Source of the DNA: Tetrapyrgos nigripes | Lineage: Eukaryota; Basidiomycota; Agaricomycetes; Agaricales; Campanellaceae | Length of the DNA: 64,000 nucleotides | Assembly (NCBI GenBank): GCA_013368315.1 | Contig: JAACJM010000012.1 | Location: forward strand, 558,001 to 622,000 | Direction: 5' to 3' | Shown here: positions 35,938 to 46,962 of the stretch, in pieces | How positions within the stretch are numbered: the first letter of the stretch is position 1 | How the letters are laid out: the number at the start of each line of letters is the position of its first letter | Notes under the pieces: model-generated | Databases searched by the model: none | Told to the model about the DNA's origin: nothing | The model's input: the letters and a program-made list of their open reading frames with translations, nothing else | Program-made: the position numbers and the translations under genes

Positions 35938-36095
35938 CTCGTCGCGTCGGTGGTCAGAAAGTTGGTCTGTAAATTCACACGGCAAACTTTTGACGCGTTT
36001 TATTGCAAGATCATTACAGTGAATGTACTAGATGTATGTTTTTGGGATATAATACAGAATCAAACGAAACAACAAGGCAGTGGTCCTTGAAATAA

Positions 36096-36964
36096 CTAAA
36101 AGCCCCTTCCTCGACCTCTGCAACAGAATTAGCAAATAAATTGGCATTTGGAAAACACAAGACATACCTGCCACCACGAGCTCTATATGGCGCATAACCA
36201 CCGTATCCACCTCGGTAGCCTCCTCTGTGCCCCCTCTGTAGCCTCCTCCTCGTCCCCGGCCGCGGTTGAATCCAGGAATGTTCGTTCTTTTTGCAGTCAC
36301 CTAGCCAAGAGAATGAGTTTGGGCAAATATCAAACGAGTCAGGCACATACCTTTATTAAACGTCCGTGGAAGAGAGAATTGTCCATCGTCAGCGCCGTGT
36401 CGATGTGTTCGGGTTCTGCAAATTCTACGTATGCATACCTAGAAGAAGCATTCATAAGTGTTAACCATGAAACGTCAAACGATGCGCACCCTTTTGGATG
36501 ACCTGTGAATTTATCACAAATAATGGTCACTCGGTTGATAGTCCCACACGCCTGGAAATGAGCCTGTATATCTTCTGGTGTAGCGCTGTAATCAACCTGA
36601 AGCCAAAGGTATGAGAAGTAGGACTCCTTTGCTATGCTGCAAATGACTGACGTTTCCAACGTAGACACTGCGACCGTCAGCAGCCGACTTGTCGTCTTCT
36701 GTTTCCATGGGTACTCCACCGACCGACGATTCACCAGCTTCAGCTGCAGCCTGAAGTTGTCGCAGTTTTTCCGCTTCGGCCTCCATCTCTGCTACGCGCT
36801 GCTTCATGAGAAGAATTTCCTGCACAAAAATAAGCGTGTCATTCGTGAATAAATATGAGTTTGGGACAGACTTTGGTTTCGGCCTCTTCAGAGTCATCTA
36901 AAACACCAACGCCTTCCGCACCTACATTGGCGGCAGGTTGTGTGGATTCCACCTCTTCGGCCAT
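36096..36964 (-). CDS. Nuclear poly(A)-binding protein 2 (PABPN1/Pab2)
   Basis: Nuclear RRM protein controlling poly(A)-tail metabolism and exosome-mediated RNA turnover. An acidic N-terminus ([20 protein letters not shown]) is followed by the coiled coil [20 protein letters not shown], the standard PABPN1 helix. One RRM follows: RNP2 in [20 protein letters not shown], and RNP1 completed by splicing as [20 protein letters not shown]. The C-terminus is an arginine-glycine segment ([11 protein letters not shown], then [11 protein letters not shown]) ending RGRGRGF after a last intron whose acceptor is TTGCAG. About five introns. All three landmarks occur in the order seen in S. pombe Pab2. Confidence 0.92.
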
Positions 36965-37451
36965 GGCAGCTAGAAAGAACGTAGTTGTTTATGCGGCTTG
37001 GGAATCAAACAATGGGCACTGCCACTTTCATCTCGAATAACTCCGCAGCGCTTTGACTCGAATTAAGACCAAAATATGTCAACCATACGTTCCCGTCGGA
37101 AGTTGTCTTCCTCCTGCTCCCGTGAAATACATATAGACGACTTTCAAAACTTGTGGGCACTGTGGGAGGCATGAGAGCGAGTTGGAGTCGTCCATATGGT
37201 GCGGCCATGAACTGAAAATAAAAGTACAAAAGGTGATCGATAAAATGTACGTAGCAAAGGAGATTAAAGAGCAGACGCCGAGCGGTTGAGGGAAACCAAT
37301 TTTCGTAAGAACACTGCCCCGAACACGAGGAAGGATACACAGCAGATATAAGAGGGAGCCCCAGCAAAGTTTCCTGACAGGCATTTTCCGAATCAGTTCC
37401 TGAACCGGTCCGATTGGTCAACCTTGTCTTATAATACCTTGTCCTCTACAA
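36965..37451. other. Divergent intergenic region, Pab2/Zn2Cys6 factor, with unassigned minus-strand ORFs
   Basis: The 487 bp hold the upstream regions of both divergent genes. Two overlapping minus-strand frames (37005-37421 and 37079-37384) are open. The second begins with an ATG and a signal-peptide-like start (MPVRKLCWGSLLYLLCILPR). Neither resembles a family I know, and the first would end only 41 bp before the Pab2 start. I treat them as unproven. Confidence 0.45.
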
Positions 37452-40400
37452 ATGGCCAAGGGCGACGACTCCAACATGGCTCAACAATCCAAGAAAAAAC
37501 GACCAGACGACGACCAGCCTCCTTCAGACGGTGCAAAACCTATCCAGCTCCAGCGCAGAAGAGTGTGGAGGGCCTGTGAGAGTTGCAGGTATGCAGCGTT
37601 TCGTCCTCTTTGTATCTCACTAACTCTTTTTCAGGCGCAAGAAGATCAAGTGCGACGGGTGCGAGCCTACATGTTCTCAATGCAGTGCTTCGGGGTCTCA
37701 GTGTACTTGGCTGCAGACCAAGGACAGAGGTGTGCAATCGTCCTCAATCCCACTTTCCCCCACATTATTTATTCATTCATTTTTCAATAGCTGCCCTCAG
37801 CCGACAGTATGTTGCCGACATTTTCCCTGTCAATCCCTGCTAACGTCTTGTCTAGTTATGTCCAGGAACTCGAAGCCCGACTTCTTCATATGGAATCCGT
37901 GTTTACCCAGATTGCACCAGTTCTCGAGCAAACCGGTCACACTGTCAGCGGACTACCTATCCCCAACTTGACCTCGAACGGAAACACCTCTCTCCCAACC
38001 GATGTTGCGACCCCTCCCGCTACCATGCTCCGCTCTATTGCCCCAAAAGAAGGGCCCAGTTCGCAGTCTAGCAGTCCTAGCAGTGCCGTTAAAATTGAAG
38101 ACGACGTCAGCGAACAGTTTGGGCAGCTGGCACTCGATGAGCATGGTCATCTCCGTTGGATAGGCGGATCCTCTACGATGTCTCTTATCCAGTCCTTCCG
38201 ATCTCTCACAACTGCGCCCACACATCGTATCTCACCGATGGAAGAGGACCCTCTTGCTCCTGGGCCAAATGTCAATAAATTATATTTCCCGGCTTCCGTT
38301 TTCTTTGGCAAAATACATTCAGCATTACCCGGACCAGAAGAAGTCGAATACCCTGAACGAGATCTAGCGGACAAGATGGTATGTGGGCCTTTTCCGCTCT
38401 TCTTTCCGCTCCGCTCACCTCCCACCAGGTCAATGCTTATTTTGAACGATTCCATTATCTTATGCCAGTGCTCGACAAAACTACTTTCTTGCAACAGTAT
38501 AATCATGTCATGAACAACGTCACTGATCGTCACTTGGCCCGCACGGAGACTGCACTTATCTCTCTTGTCTTTTCTGTTTTTGCATGCGCTGCAAACCTGG
38601 TTCAGGATGATAGGCTACTAGTGAGTGGCCGGCCCGACGAAGGTGGAATGGGCATGGTTTATTATGAAAGGTGAGTTTTTCTTATATCCCGCGGCGGTGT
38701 TTGGATACCTAATTATACTTTCCTCTTACAAAGGGCTCTGATACTTCAATACATCAGCCATGCCAACACCCAAGTAGCCCACGTGCAGTGTTTCATCCTC
38801 CTTTCGTCCTTTTTGTGCTCTATAAATTGCCTTCCTCAGGCATGGCTTCTGGTTGGCCAGGCAGTCCGGACCGGACAAGATCTTGGATTGCATGTAAGCT
38901 CCCGTCTGTCTTCCGAACGTTCCCGCTCAGGCTGTGCTCAATAATTCCACAATAGCGGTCCCCTCGCAGGCTTACCATTTCCCCAATTGAGAAAGAAACT
39001 CGTCGAAAGATTTGGTGGGGTGTCTACTCACTCGATCGCATGCTTGCTGTCGCTCTCGGACGGCCTCTCGGGATCAATGACTCGGACTGCGATGTCGAGT
39101 TTCCAGTTGAAGTCGACGACGAGGATCTCCCAGAATACTTTCAAGGAGCGTCCATGAATTCAAAACCGCTATCCCTTATGTCAGGATCGGTTGCTTTGAC
39201 CAAGCTGTATCAAATTGGAGGCCGAGTACTCCGGGAAGTTTACGCGCTGGAGAATTGCAAAGACAGTCTGGAGCCGGAGCGCAAGGCTGAGCTGCAGAAG
39301 ACTATCGAGGTCCTCGACAACGAGCTGACTCAGTGGTGTAATGATCTGCCCGCTGTCTTCAAGTCGCAATCACAGACCGACCAACAGGTCTCGATGGGTG
39401 CAGTCTTATGTAGTCATTACTACTCGATGCTCACGACACTTCACCGGAATTTCATACCCGTCAAGCGGGACCAGCTTGTCACTCCCAAGTCTACTTCCAA
39501 GGCGGTGTCGTCGGCTCGTTCATGCATTCGCCTCGCGCCGTCCATGAAAAATGTGGTGCCGTCTTCACATCACCTCGCATTTTTCATCCAGCATCTTTTT
39601 AGCTCTGCCGTCATTTTATTGCTCTATGCGATGCACGCTAATGATGCACGAGCTAGTGCGGCTGCTATGGAGGAGGCGAAGAGTACCCTCCCTGCTTTGG
39701 AGTCATGGGAAGGTCAATGGCCAGGAGCACGCAAATGCAGGGAACTTCTCGTTGAGCTGACGAATACAGCGAACGAAGCAATTGCTCAGGGTGCTAGGGA
39801 AGATTTGCCTACTTCCATCCCTCCAGCTGCCACCACAGGTGGACCCTCTCTGTTGGAGCGACGCAATTCAACAAGCTCTCAGAATGCCGTTTCTAGGGCT
39901 ATAAGAAGCCAGTCACGAAGAAATCAGTCCAGGGATCCTGGCACAAATCGATCTCGACGGATTGCTGCCGTGTCACCCTATCGTGTTGACAGTGAGTGTT
40001 TTGTTTATTTTTGACGTGCTCCTGTCTCAATGCATACAATTAGCAACAAGTCGGGCTAGATCATCGTCTCGTCGGCGACCGCTGGATGAGTCTGATACTC
40101 GAGATCATAGTGGGATTGGTCCATACTTCCAGAGCTTCTCCAGTCCCACAGCTGTCCATCCCTCTGTGACCAATGGCGGGAGCGCTCATAGTTCACCTGC
40201 TTCAGCCAACCTGCCTTCCCCCATAACAACTGTTGCCGACAATCAACTGCCTCAAGAAGCAGCAAGTCCCACTTCCCATTCTTTCAATTATGGATCTCCT
40301 ACCCTGTCTTCGAATCAGATACCGTCTCCACAATATGACTTTGACTATAGTGGTCTGCAGTCGAATCTCAGTTTCTCTGGTGGACAGCAGTGGAGTGCAG

Positions 40401-40744
40401 GGGGAATGTTCCAATCAAACTCACAGGACAGTTCGATGCCTTATAGCCCTGGCGGTGGATACACGTCGCCGCTGGATCTATATCCAAACTTTGACTCGCA
40501 GGAAATGGGCGGTTCTCTTGGTCTTTCAACGACGCCGCCGACTTCAACATTCGCTGCTCCAGGCCTCCCCTTCCGAGGACTGGAATTCATTCGTAATTAT
40601 ACCTCTGGTATATACTCGAACGGAGACAACTTCATGGGAGAACAAGAGTCACTGTGGCAGAGTTATGATCCCGTTGCTTTCGAATATAATCCTGATCTTC
40701 CTTTTACTCTAGGTGATACCGACGGAGGTTCTGCACCTCGTTAA
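37452..40744 (+). CDS. Zn2Cys6 fungal transcription factor
   Basis: DNA-binding regulator of the fungal binuclear-zinc class. The zinc cluster is split by an intron (GTATGCAGCG...TTTTTCAG) and reads CESCRRKKIKCDGCEPTC, then SQCSASGSQC. The six expected Cys follow C-x2-C-x6-C-x6-C-x2-C-x6-C, and there is a seventh Cys inside the loop. A linker and short coiled coil follow (YVQELEARLLHMESVFTQI). The fungal-specific TF domain is visible as TVNAYFERFHYLMPVLDKTT, WLLVGQAVRTGQDLGLHRSP, then KETRRKIWWGVYSLDRMLAV. The C-terminus after the last intron is Ser/Pro/Tyr-rich and probably activating. About eight introns. Target genes cannot be read from the neighbours. Confidence 0.88.
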
Positions 40745-41167
40745 TGTCTGTCTTCACGCCGTTGATCGTCGTCGCGCTTTTTGTCGTGCTTTGGACTTCT
40801 TTTCCCTTTCAGACCATATCTTTGTACAATCCTATATGTAATTTATCTCTCGTTCATGTACCTATGTATCACTATGTACAGACCAATGCCTCTTGTTATG
40901 ATCTTCACGACTAAACTACCTTACCCTCTCCCTGTATGTACATACATACCCAAGAATGTGCGGCGTACTTTAGTAATCTTAATCAGTAATCGGAATGGTC
41001 TCAGTCTGCAGACCGAGTTATTTCATCAGACGAGACTGACGGGCTCCGCACATTCTCATGCCGGAAATCCAGACCCGGAGTCGGCTTTCGCTTTTACCGG
41101 CGAGCCATAGTACATCAGAGCGCGGACGTCACAAGATGTACAGACCTCAGTCTGACTCTCAACCACA
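40745..41167. other. Intergenic gap: TF 3' region and ACAD promoter
   Basis: About 420 bp, pyrimidine-rich with ATGTA-type repeats near 40855-40945. No coding signal or distinctive structure beyond this. Confidence 0.5.
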
Positions 41168-43254
41168 ATGGCCCCTCATCCAGTCGTACAGTATACATCG
41201 GAAGCCTCTTGGAACATGGTATGAGCTGCGCATTTCGTATATAATCTTCGTCTCATTCGCTGTGACTGTCTAGGTGGAGGACAAGTTCTCCCCATATGCT
41301 AAAGAGACTCTGGCAAAGCTTATCAAGTTCCTAGAGGTAAGCAGACATTCCAGACTTTCTGTACGCGTCACGAACCAAAGGAAACTAGGACGAAGTTTTT
41401 CCGGCAAGAGCCCTGATCCACGCTCAACTACCCGATGAACCCGTACAACGCTGGAACACTGTCATTCCTGCCATCGAAGAATTGAAGGTCAAAGCCAAGA
41501 AGCAGGGTTTATGGAATCTTTTCCTGAGCAAGGAACATTACCCTGAGTTTGGCGTTCCACTTACGAACCTTGAGGTGGCGTAGTCATGGCTATTTGTGGA
41601 ATCTCAACTTACCTGTCACGTCGCAAATTAGTATGCTGTCATGGCCGAGATCCTTGGACGAGGGGGTCATTTTGCTCCTCAAGTAGTCAACTGTTCCGCC
41701 CCAGACACTGGTAACATGGGTTAGTGCTTCGTTGAAATCTGAAAAGGACTCTACTAAAACCCACCTGGCTCCGCTGTACAGAGGTGCTAGCACGTTATGG
41801 GAACGCCGAGCAGCAAAGGAAGTGGCTCATTCCTCTTTTGAATGGCGAAATTCGTTCTTCATTTGCCATGACCGAGAAGCATGGTGAGTGTCCGTGTGTG
41901 TGTTTTGAATGAACGTCAATATTCATCGCTTTTTGTTAGTGGCCTCCTCGGACGCAACGAACATCCGGACCTCCATAGTCCAAGATGGTAATGACATAGT
42001 CATTAATGGCCATAAATGGTCAGTTGCTTCCAAGGCACTCAGGGTGTATGAACTACAGCTGACGGGGACTGTATCAGGTGGATAAGCGGCGCCGGTGATC
42101 CAAGGTGCAAGTTGCACTTGGTTATGGGCAAGAGCGACCCCCACAACAAGAGCACTTACAACCAACAGAGCGTGGTCATTGTTCCAGCGGACACTCCAGG
42201 CATCAAAATTATCCGTCCCATGAAAGTGTTTGGCTACGATGATGCCCCTGAAGGGCACTGTGAAATTATCTACGACAATGTCAGAGTTCCTGTCGGCAAT
42301 CTCGTTTTGGGTTGGGGTAGAGGGTTTGAGGTATGAAGTAAAGTTAATGCGTCTTTTGCGGAAAGCTTATTCTTTTTGTCCCTTGCAGATCATTCAAGGA
42401 CGTCTCGGGTAGGCAAAAATCAGATGCAGATTCTGTGGCGAACTGACAGAATCGTAATTCAGACCTGGTCGTATCCATCATTGCATGCGATCTATTGGTG
42501 CCGCACAAAATGCATTGGACACAATGCTTCGTCGTGTCACAGATCCAAAGAAGAAGACATTTGGAAAATATCTGCACGAACATGGTAAGCTTTTGTCTAA
42601 TATGGATCTCGGAGTTTCGAATCTGATGCTTCGCACACTTAAGGTACTGTCATCGCCGACATTGCCCACTCACGCGCCGAGATTGAGAGCGCTAGATTGC
42701 TAGTGCTAAGTGCTGCATTGCAGGTGGGCAGATTCAGCTGACACCTTGGATAGAAACAGGGCTCATTGTGACTCCCCAGATCGACAAATACAAAGCAAAG
42801 GGTGCCTTGAAAGAAATTGGAATAGCAAAAGTCGGTGATAGCTCTTACTTCAACTCTGAAAAACCTAATCAAATATATTCTAGTTCGTCGTTCCTAGTAT
42901 GGCCCTTCAGGTCGTCGACAGGGCCATACAGTCCTTTGGTGCTGAGGGTGTCTGCCAAGACCAAGAACTCGCCTCGACCTGGGCCGGTTTGAGAACACTC
43001 CGTATTGCTGACGTGGGTACCTCATAAAATTTTCTGTGTCCTTGTGCTGACAAGTCATTCTAGGGACCCGATGCTGTAAGACCAATGAAATGCTCCTGGC
43101 AACGTCTTCTAATTTCCTTTTCTAACAGGTACACATTCAACAAGTCGGACAAAGAGAGCTCAGGCGCGTACCAGACCTCGTCAAGAGGGAACAGGACCGT
43201 GCAAAGAAGGAAAAGGCTTTGTTGGAAAAAGCGGGTGTCAAAGCACACCTTTAA
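41168..43254 (+). CDS. Acyl-CoA dehydrogenase family protein (ACAD10/11-like)
   Basis: Flavoenzyme family that oxidises acyl-CoAs to enoyl-CoAs using FAD; probably mitochondrial or peroxisomal. The start is [20 protein letters not shown]. The N-terminal helical domain includes [10 protein letters not shown] and [20 protein letters not shown]. After a short intron the next exon gives [20 protein letters not shown]. The FAD/substrate region follows: [40 protein letters not shown]. The C-terminal helical domain has [20 protein letters not shown] and [20 protein letters not shown]. The protein ends [14 protein letters not shown]. About eleven introns. No N-terminal presequence or cytochrome b5 domain is seen. 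The substrate chain length is unknown. Confidence 0.9.
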
Positions 43255-43404
43255 ATATCATAGCTGTCTACTTTGGTGTATCTAAGGACTGGACTTGTGT
43301 ACATTTATGCAAATAAGCTTGACTGGATTCTTGTGGCTGTGCAAGTTTAGACGTGGTTCTCGCGTCGCGATTTTTTTGCCTGACCGCACACCACCAACTC
43401 CCGA

Positions 43405-43992
43405 ATGTCTACTTCTCGTGTCACGAGAACGCTACAGCAAGCAGCCCTTCGTTCCCGAATCTTTCAACGATACAACTCTACCAGCTCCCCACAGCCCCAC
43501 CCCAAACCGAATTACACCCTTCCTCCAGAAAAACTCCGAGCCCTCATTTCATTATACCACCAAACCGATACTTTCATAACCAAGGAAAACCTCTCCGACC
43601 GTATTGATGAAGCATTCATAAGGAAGGATTTTCGTCTGGATAATGCAGCTGGCACTCCGGGAATGAAAGCTTTGAGAGAGGAAGTGCAGAGGCGAAGGGC
43701 AGCGCCCAGGTTTAGCGAATGGGAGATGGAACGAGGTCAGGCACCTACCAGGCCCGGGGATGGAGGAGCATGGAGCACTAATCTCTCGTTGCGGGAGTGG
43801 AAGGTTATCGAGGCATTGTATGGAGTTGATTCAAGTGCCCAGAACCGAACCCTGCCCGGACTGGAATCGTTGGAAGAATGGGAGGAGTCTGACGCGGAAC
43901 GTTTGGAGAAAGTAAAAGAAGAGGAATGGACTAAGCTTCTGCAAAAGGAAGCAGAGGAGGAGCAAAAATTACGCAGGCAGCATAAATCATAG
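43405..43992 (+). CDS. Conserved-looking small protein, probably mitochondrial
   Basis: Single-exon gene of 195 residues that I do not recognise by name. The N-terminus MSTSRVTRTLQQAALRSRIF, then QRYNSTSS, is a convincing mitochondrial presequence: Arg/Ser-rich, no acidic residues and an RYNSTS cleavage-like site. The mature part has two conserved-looking blocks, LRALISLYHQTDTFITKENL and PGLESLEEWEESDAERL, the latter continuing into a very charged helix ending EEEQKLRRQHKS. There is no membrane segment. It follows the ACAD gene on the same strand by 150 bp and is convergent with the sirtuin. Function unknown; an assembly or ribosome-associated factor would be a guess. Confidence 0.75.
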   Translation: MSTSRVTRTLQQAALRSRIFQRYNSTSSPQPHPKPNYTLPPEKLRALISLYHQTDTFITKENLSDRIDEAFIRKDFRLDNAAGTPGMKALREEVQRRRAAPRFSEWEMERGQAPTRPGDGGAWSTNLSLREWKVIEALYGVDSSAQNRTLPGLESLEEWEESDAERLEKVKEEEWTKLLQKEAEEEQKLRRQHKS

Positions 43993-44123
43993 GTAAGTGC
44001 TGTCACTTTGGGATCTTTTTGCAAGGTTTACAAAAGCACACACAGGCAATTTTATACTGCTCTTACACGCATATACTTATATACTAGATCTGGGACCTAT
44101 AATCTATCATGACTTCAATGTTC

Positions 44124-45134
44124 CTATACGCTCAATGCGGTTGCTATAGTCTCCTCGCATGGGCCCAAAAAGAGAAAGTCGGCTTCATCGTCTCCACTGC
44201 TGCGATCCAGATTGAAGACAGCAACCTTTCCTCCATGCTCTGCTACTTCCTCTGCGTATCCTGCTGCAGGGTAGACCTGAGAAGAGAGTTAGCTTCGTTT
44301 TCCGCCGCAAACACTGTATGGCGCACCGTGGACGAAGTACCGACTACTAAACATAAATCTGCACGATCCACGATTTGGTTTATGACATCCAGATACTTTG
44401 GCATCTCTTCAAACCATACGACTCCCGGCCGAGCGAGGGCGCCACATTTTGAACAGCACGGCAACTCATCCAGAGCAATTTCAGGATCCATGGTGTTGTT
44501 TTCAATCAGGTTCTCAGTTCCCTCAAGGGCAGGGCATATTGGGGATGCTCGAGTAAACTCAACGTGGTCACACTCGGTGCATTTAACATCGAAGATCCGA
44601 CCGTGCATCTCGAGGATTTTGGGTTGGTCGACATTAGTATCTGCATCTGAAGCTGACTCCAGAGCCTTTTCCAACGCGAGAGCGCTCAAACCATCAACGT
44701 TCTAAGATGGAAGTCACTAGGATGCTGCATTATCATGTCAAGTTCATGCTTACCTGGGTAATCAGAGTGAAAGTTGAATCCGGAGCGATCTGATGGCGAA
44801 TGGAGGGTAAAGAGAACGAAGCTAGGGAGTGATGGGCTTGATTGAGATGGGCTTTGTTCGCGCTGTCGAATGTTGAAGACTGCCAATAGTTAGACTGACT
44901 ATACGCTTACCTTTCCCTTCTGTAGTGGTAAAACTGCCACACGAGCGAAGGCCGGCTATTGAACGCCCTCGGAGTAGCTAAAGACATTGCATCATATCTT
45001 CTCCAAAGCCCCCCCGCTCCTCTAAAGGTCGGTATGCCAGAAGCAGCAGACAGACCAGCGCCAGCTACGGCAATGATATGTTTTGAAGTCTTGAGGACAT
45101 TTCTAAACTCGTCGACATTGTTTGAAGGCGGCAT
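44124..45134 (-). CDS. Class III sirtuin (SIRT5/CobB type)
   Basis: NAD-dependent protein deacylase. The NAD-binding motif [20 protein letters not shown] is present, followed by [12 protein letters not shown], whose Y-x-x-R pair is the acyl-carboxylate binder that defines SIRT5/CobB. I therefore predict desuccinylase or demalonylase activity. After an intron the frame reads FTLITQNVDGLSA, then [12 protein letters not shown] with the catalytic His. The zinc-site Cys pairs are C-x2-C in [10 protein letters not shown] and C-x2-C in [20 protein letters not shown]. The end is [20 protein letters not shown], then [17 protein letters not shown]. There is no obvious presequence ([20 protein letters not shown]), so location is uncertain. 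Five introns. Confidence 0.9.
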
Positions 45135-45193
45135 TGTGATCTTAATAAGCGAAAGTACCGAGCCAAGCGTAGTGTTGCGCTGCGCTCACGCCG

Positions 45194-45224
45194 TGAGTTC
45201 AGCTCGAGCCTCGAGCTCAACTCA
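45194..45224. repeat. 31-bp inverted repeat
   Basis: Arms TGAGTTCAGCTCGAG (45194-45208) and CTCGAGCTCAACTCA (45210-45224) pair at 14 of 15 positions around a single central base. It starts 60 bp upstream of the sirtuin ATG. Confidence 0.9.
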
Positions 45225-45429
45225 TCACTCGGATCACAGCGGCACCAGGATACATCATGGCACGTTGTTCTCAAGCTATAGAAGGTGCTTCCTCTCCTCC
45301 TCCTCCTCCTCCTTCTTTTATCCTGTTTGACGACATACATATTGAGGCTTAGTGGTAGACCCAAACATCTACAGACGGCGGATGAGTAGAACAACTTAAC
45401 GGCAGAGGGGGCAGTTTTTGTCAGAATTA

Positions 45430-45443
45430 AGCGCTTAAGCGCT
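45430..45443. repeat. 14-bp perfect palindrome
   Basis: AGCGCTTAAGCGCT is its own reverse complement. It lies about 145 bp upstream of the Aim32-like ATG and about 300 bp upstream of the sirtuin ATG. Confidence 0.9.
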
Positions 45444-45587
45444 CTAACGAACCTGGACCCAGTAGCCAAGAACTATTGTGACGGTTTGATGCTGACGTAC
45501 TGATTACCTGAACAGGATTATCTGATAATTTCCTCAGGCTGCTGATGTCATTATAAAAAGTTGTTCTTCTCTTCCCCGCCTCGTGTA

Positions 45588-46962
45588 ATGCATTCTCTTA
45601 GGCGTCTCAAGGCCTCTTTCCTAGGACAAGACCTCAGCTTAGACTCTATTTCCAACCAACTTGACTCTGTTGGCGTGCCTCTTTCAGAAGCCGACTGTCG
45701 AACATGTCCAAATCCTTGCGACCAGCGTCAGTAGACCCTATTTTGCCCTTCCTGCATTGCTGAATTTGACATCGTGTTAGCCCACGAACCGTATCCTGCA
45801 AGGTTTAATGTTGACATGGAATCTTTAATGCTGGGTTCAGTCAGGCCTTACCACCGGCAGGTACGTTCACTATGCTCTACACAAGTTCTGCATCGCTCAT
45901 ACATTTACTCCTAAGGTCGTCATCTCCACTGGAAAAATGGACTGGGATAGAGAGATTACTAACACGTCAGGCTCCCTTGCACGACACCTCCAAAACGTCA
46001 TAGACGACGCAAAGCACGAAACTGCTTCCCTCAATGGCAAACCAAAACGCAATGCCCTGTCTACCCCCGGTGTATTCAACGCCTCAGAATCCACTGCGAC
46101 TTCCATTCTCAATGGCAGTCATCGCTCTATTAGTGAAGGTTCTGATTTGGAAACCGTCCTCATCTTCCCGGACTACAAGCTCGTCGCTGAAGTATCGCGG
46201 TCCAAGGATGCTCAAAAGCTCTGGGATTCTTGCCTGAATCCTGCCATCGCCCGCGAGGGCGTGGTTATCGAAAAGAGCCCCTTCAATACATGGATCATTC
46301 CGTATTCATGCGTGATACTCCTATGTGAGTTATGACTGGGCACGGCCTTGGTCATCTTTTCTACCCCTTACCCGCCTGACGGTTCATCTGATATCCTACC
46401 TACTCAGGTTCACATAAACGCAGGGACAACCGGTGCTCAATTGCTGCAGCCAAGCTTGGTCAAGGTGCATGACTCTCGGAGCTTACCTTTGACACATACT
46501 CAACTTATTAACAGCTTTTACTCACGAATTGGAATCCAGGGGATGGACCGTGGACACGGAAATTGAACACCCTCTACATTCCATGGGGGTACCTTTAGAG
46601 GAGTACCAAGGCACAGAGGAAGAGCAGCAAGAGTTCGTCATGAAACAACTCCAGGAACTTCCCGGCCAACAGAAAGCGTTGATAATACGCAATTCCCATA
46701 TGGGAGGTCACCGGTATGCAGGTAATTGTATTGTAAGTGTTGATATCTACACGGTGACCCACGCCTTGACTAAGCTCTGATGTATCTATTCTCCTAGATT
46801 TATACACCCCAGGGAGCTGGTGTCTGGTATGGCCGGGTATCGACGCATGAAGTAGAAGCTATTGTCACCAGCACTCTGGAGCAAGGTTTGGTCCTTCCCC
46901 AGCTTCTCAGAGGTGGTGTCAACATTTCACGTCCTGGATGCAAGTCATTACACGATTGGTAG
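45588..46962 (+). CDS. AIM32: Sucrase/ferredoxin-like (Aim32-type) thioredoxin-fold protein
   Basis: Member of the fungal/plant family of thioredoxin-like [2Fe-2S] proteins; yeast Aim32 is mitochondrial. The start MHSLRRLKASFLGQDLSLDS leads to a Cys-rich segment, ADCRTCPNPCDQ. After an intron the frame reads HEPYPARFNVDMESLMLGSV, then RPYHRQVVISTGKMDWDREI, the family signature. The C-terminal thioredoxin-like half has the expected IIRNSHMGGHRYAGNCIIYT and GAGVWYGRVSTHEVEAIVTS, where the GGHRYAGN His is a likely cluster ligand. It ends RPGCKSLHDW. The middle is a low-complexity Ser/Asn insert. Four or five introns. Confidence 0.85.

Larger units (their letters stand above)
45135..45587. promoter_or_regulatory. 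Divergent intergenic region, sirtuin/Aim32-like, with palindromes and CCT repeat
   Basis: The 453 bp between the two divergent starts contain a 31-bp near-perfect palindrome at 45194-45224, a CCT trinucleotide run at about 45294-45313, and a perfect 14-bp palindrome AGCGCTTAAGCGCT at 45430-45443. A TTATAAAA sequence near 45551-45558 is a good TATA box for the Aim32-like gene, about 30 bp before its start. Confidence 0.6.

Noticed and set aside
44109..44705. 198-codon plus-strand frame
   Set aside because: Antisense to the sirtuin exons carrying the zinc site and catalytic His.
45294..45313. CCT trinucleotide run as a functional element
   Set aside because: A short simple-sequence repeat of this kind is common in fungal promoters and not remarkable by itself.
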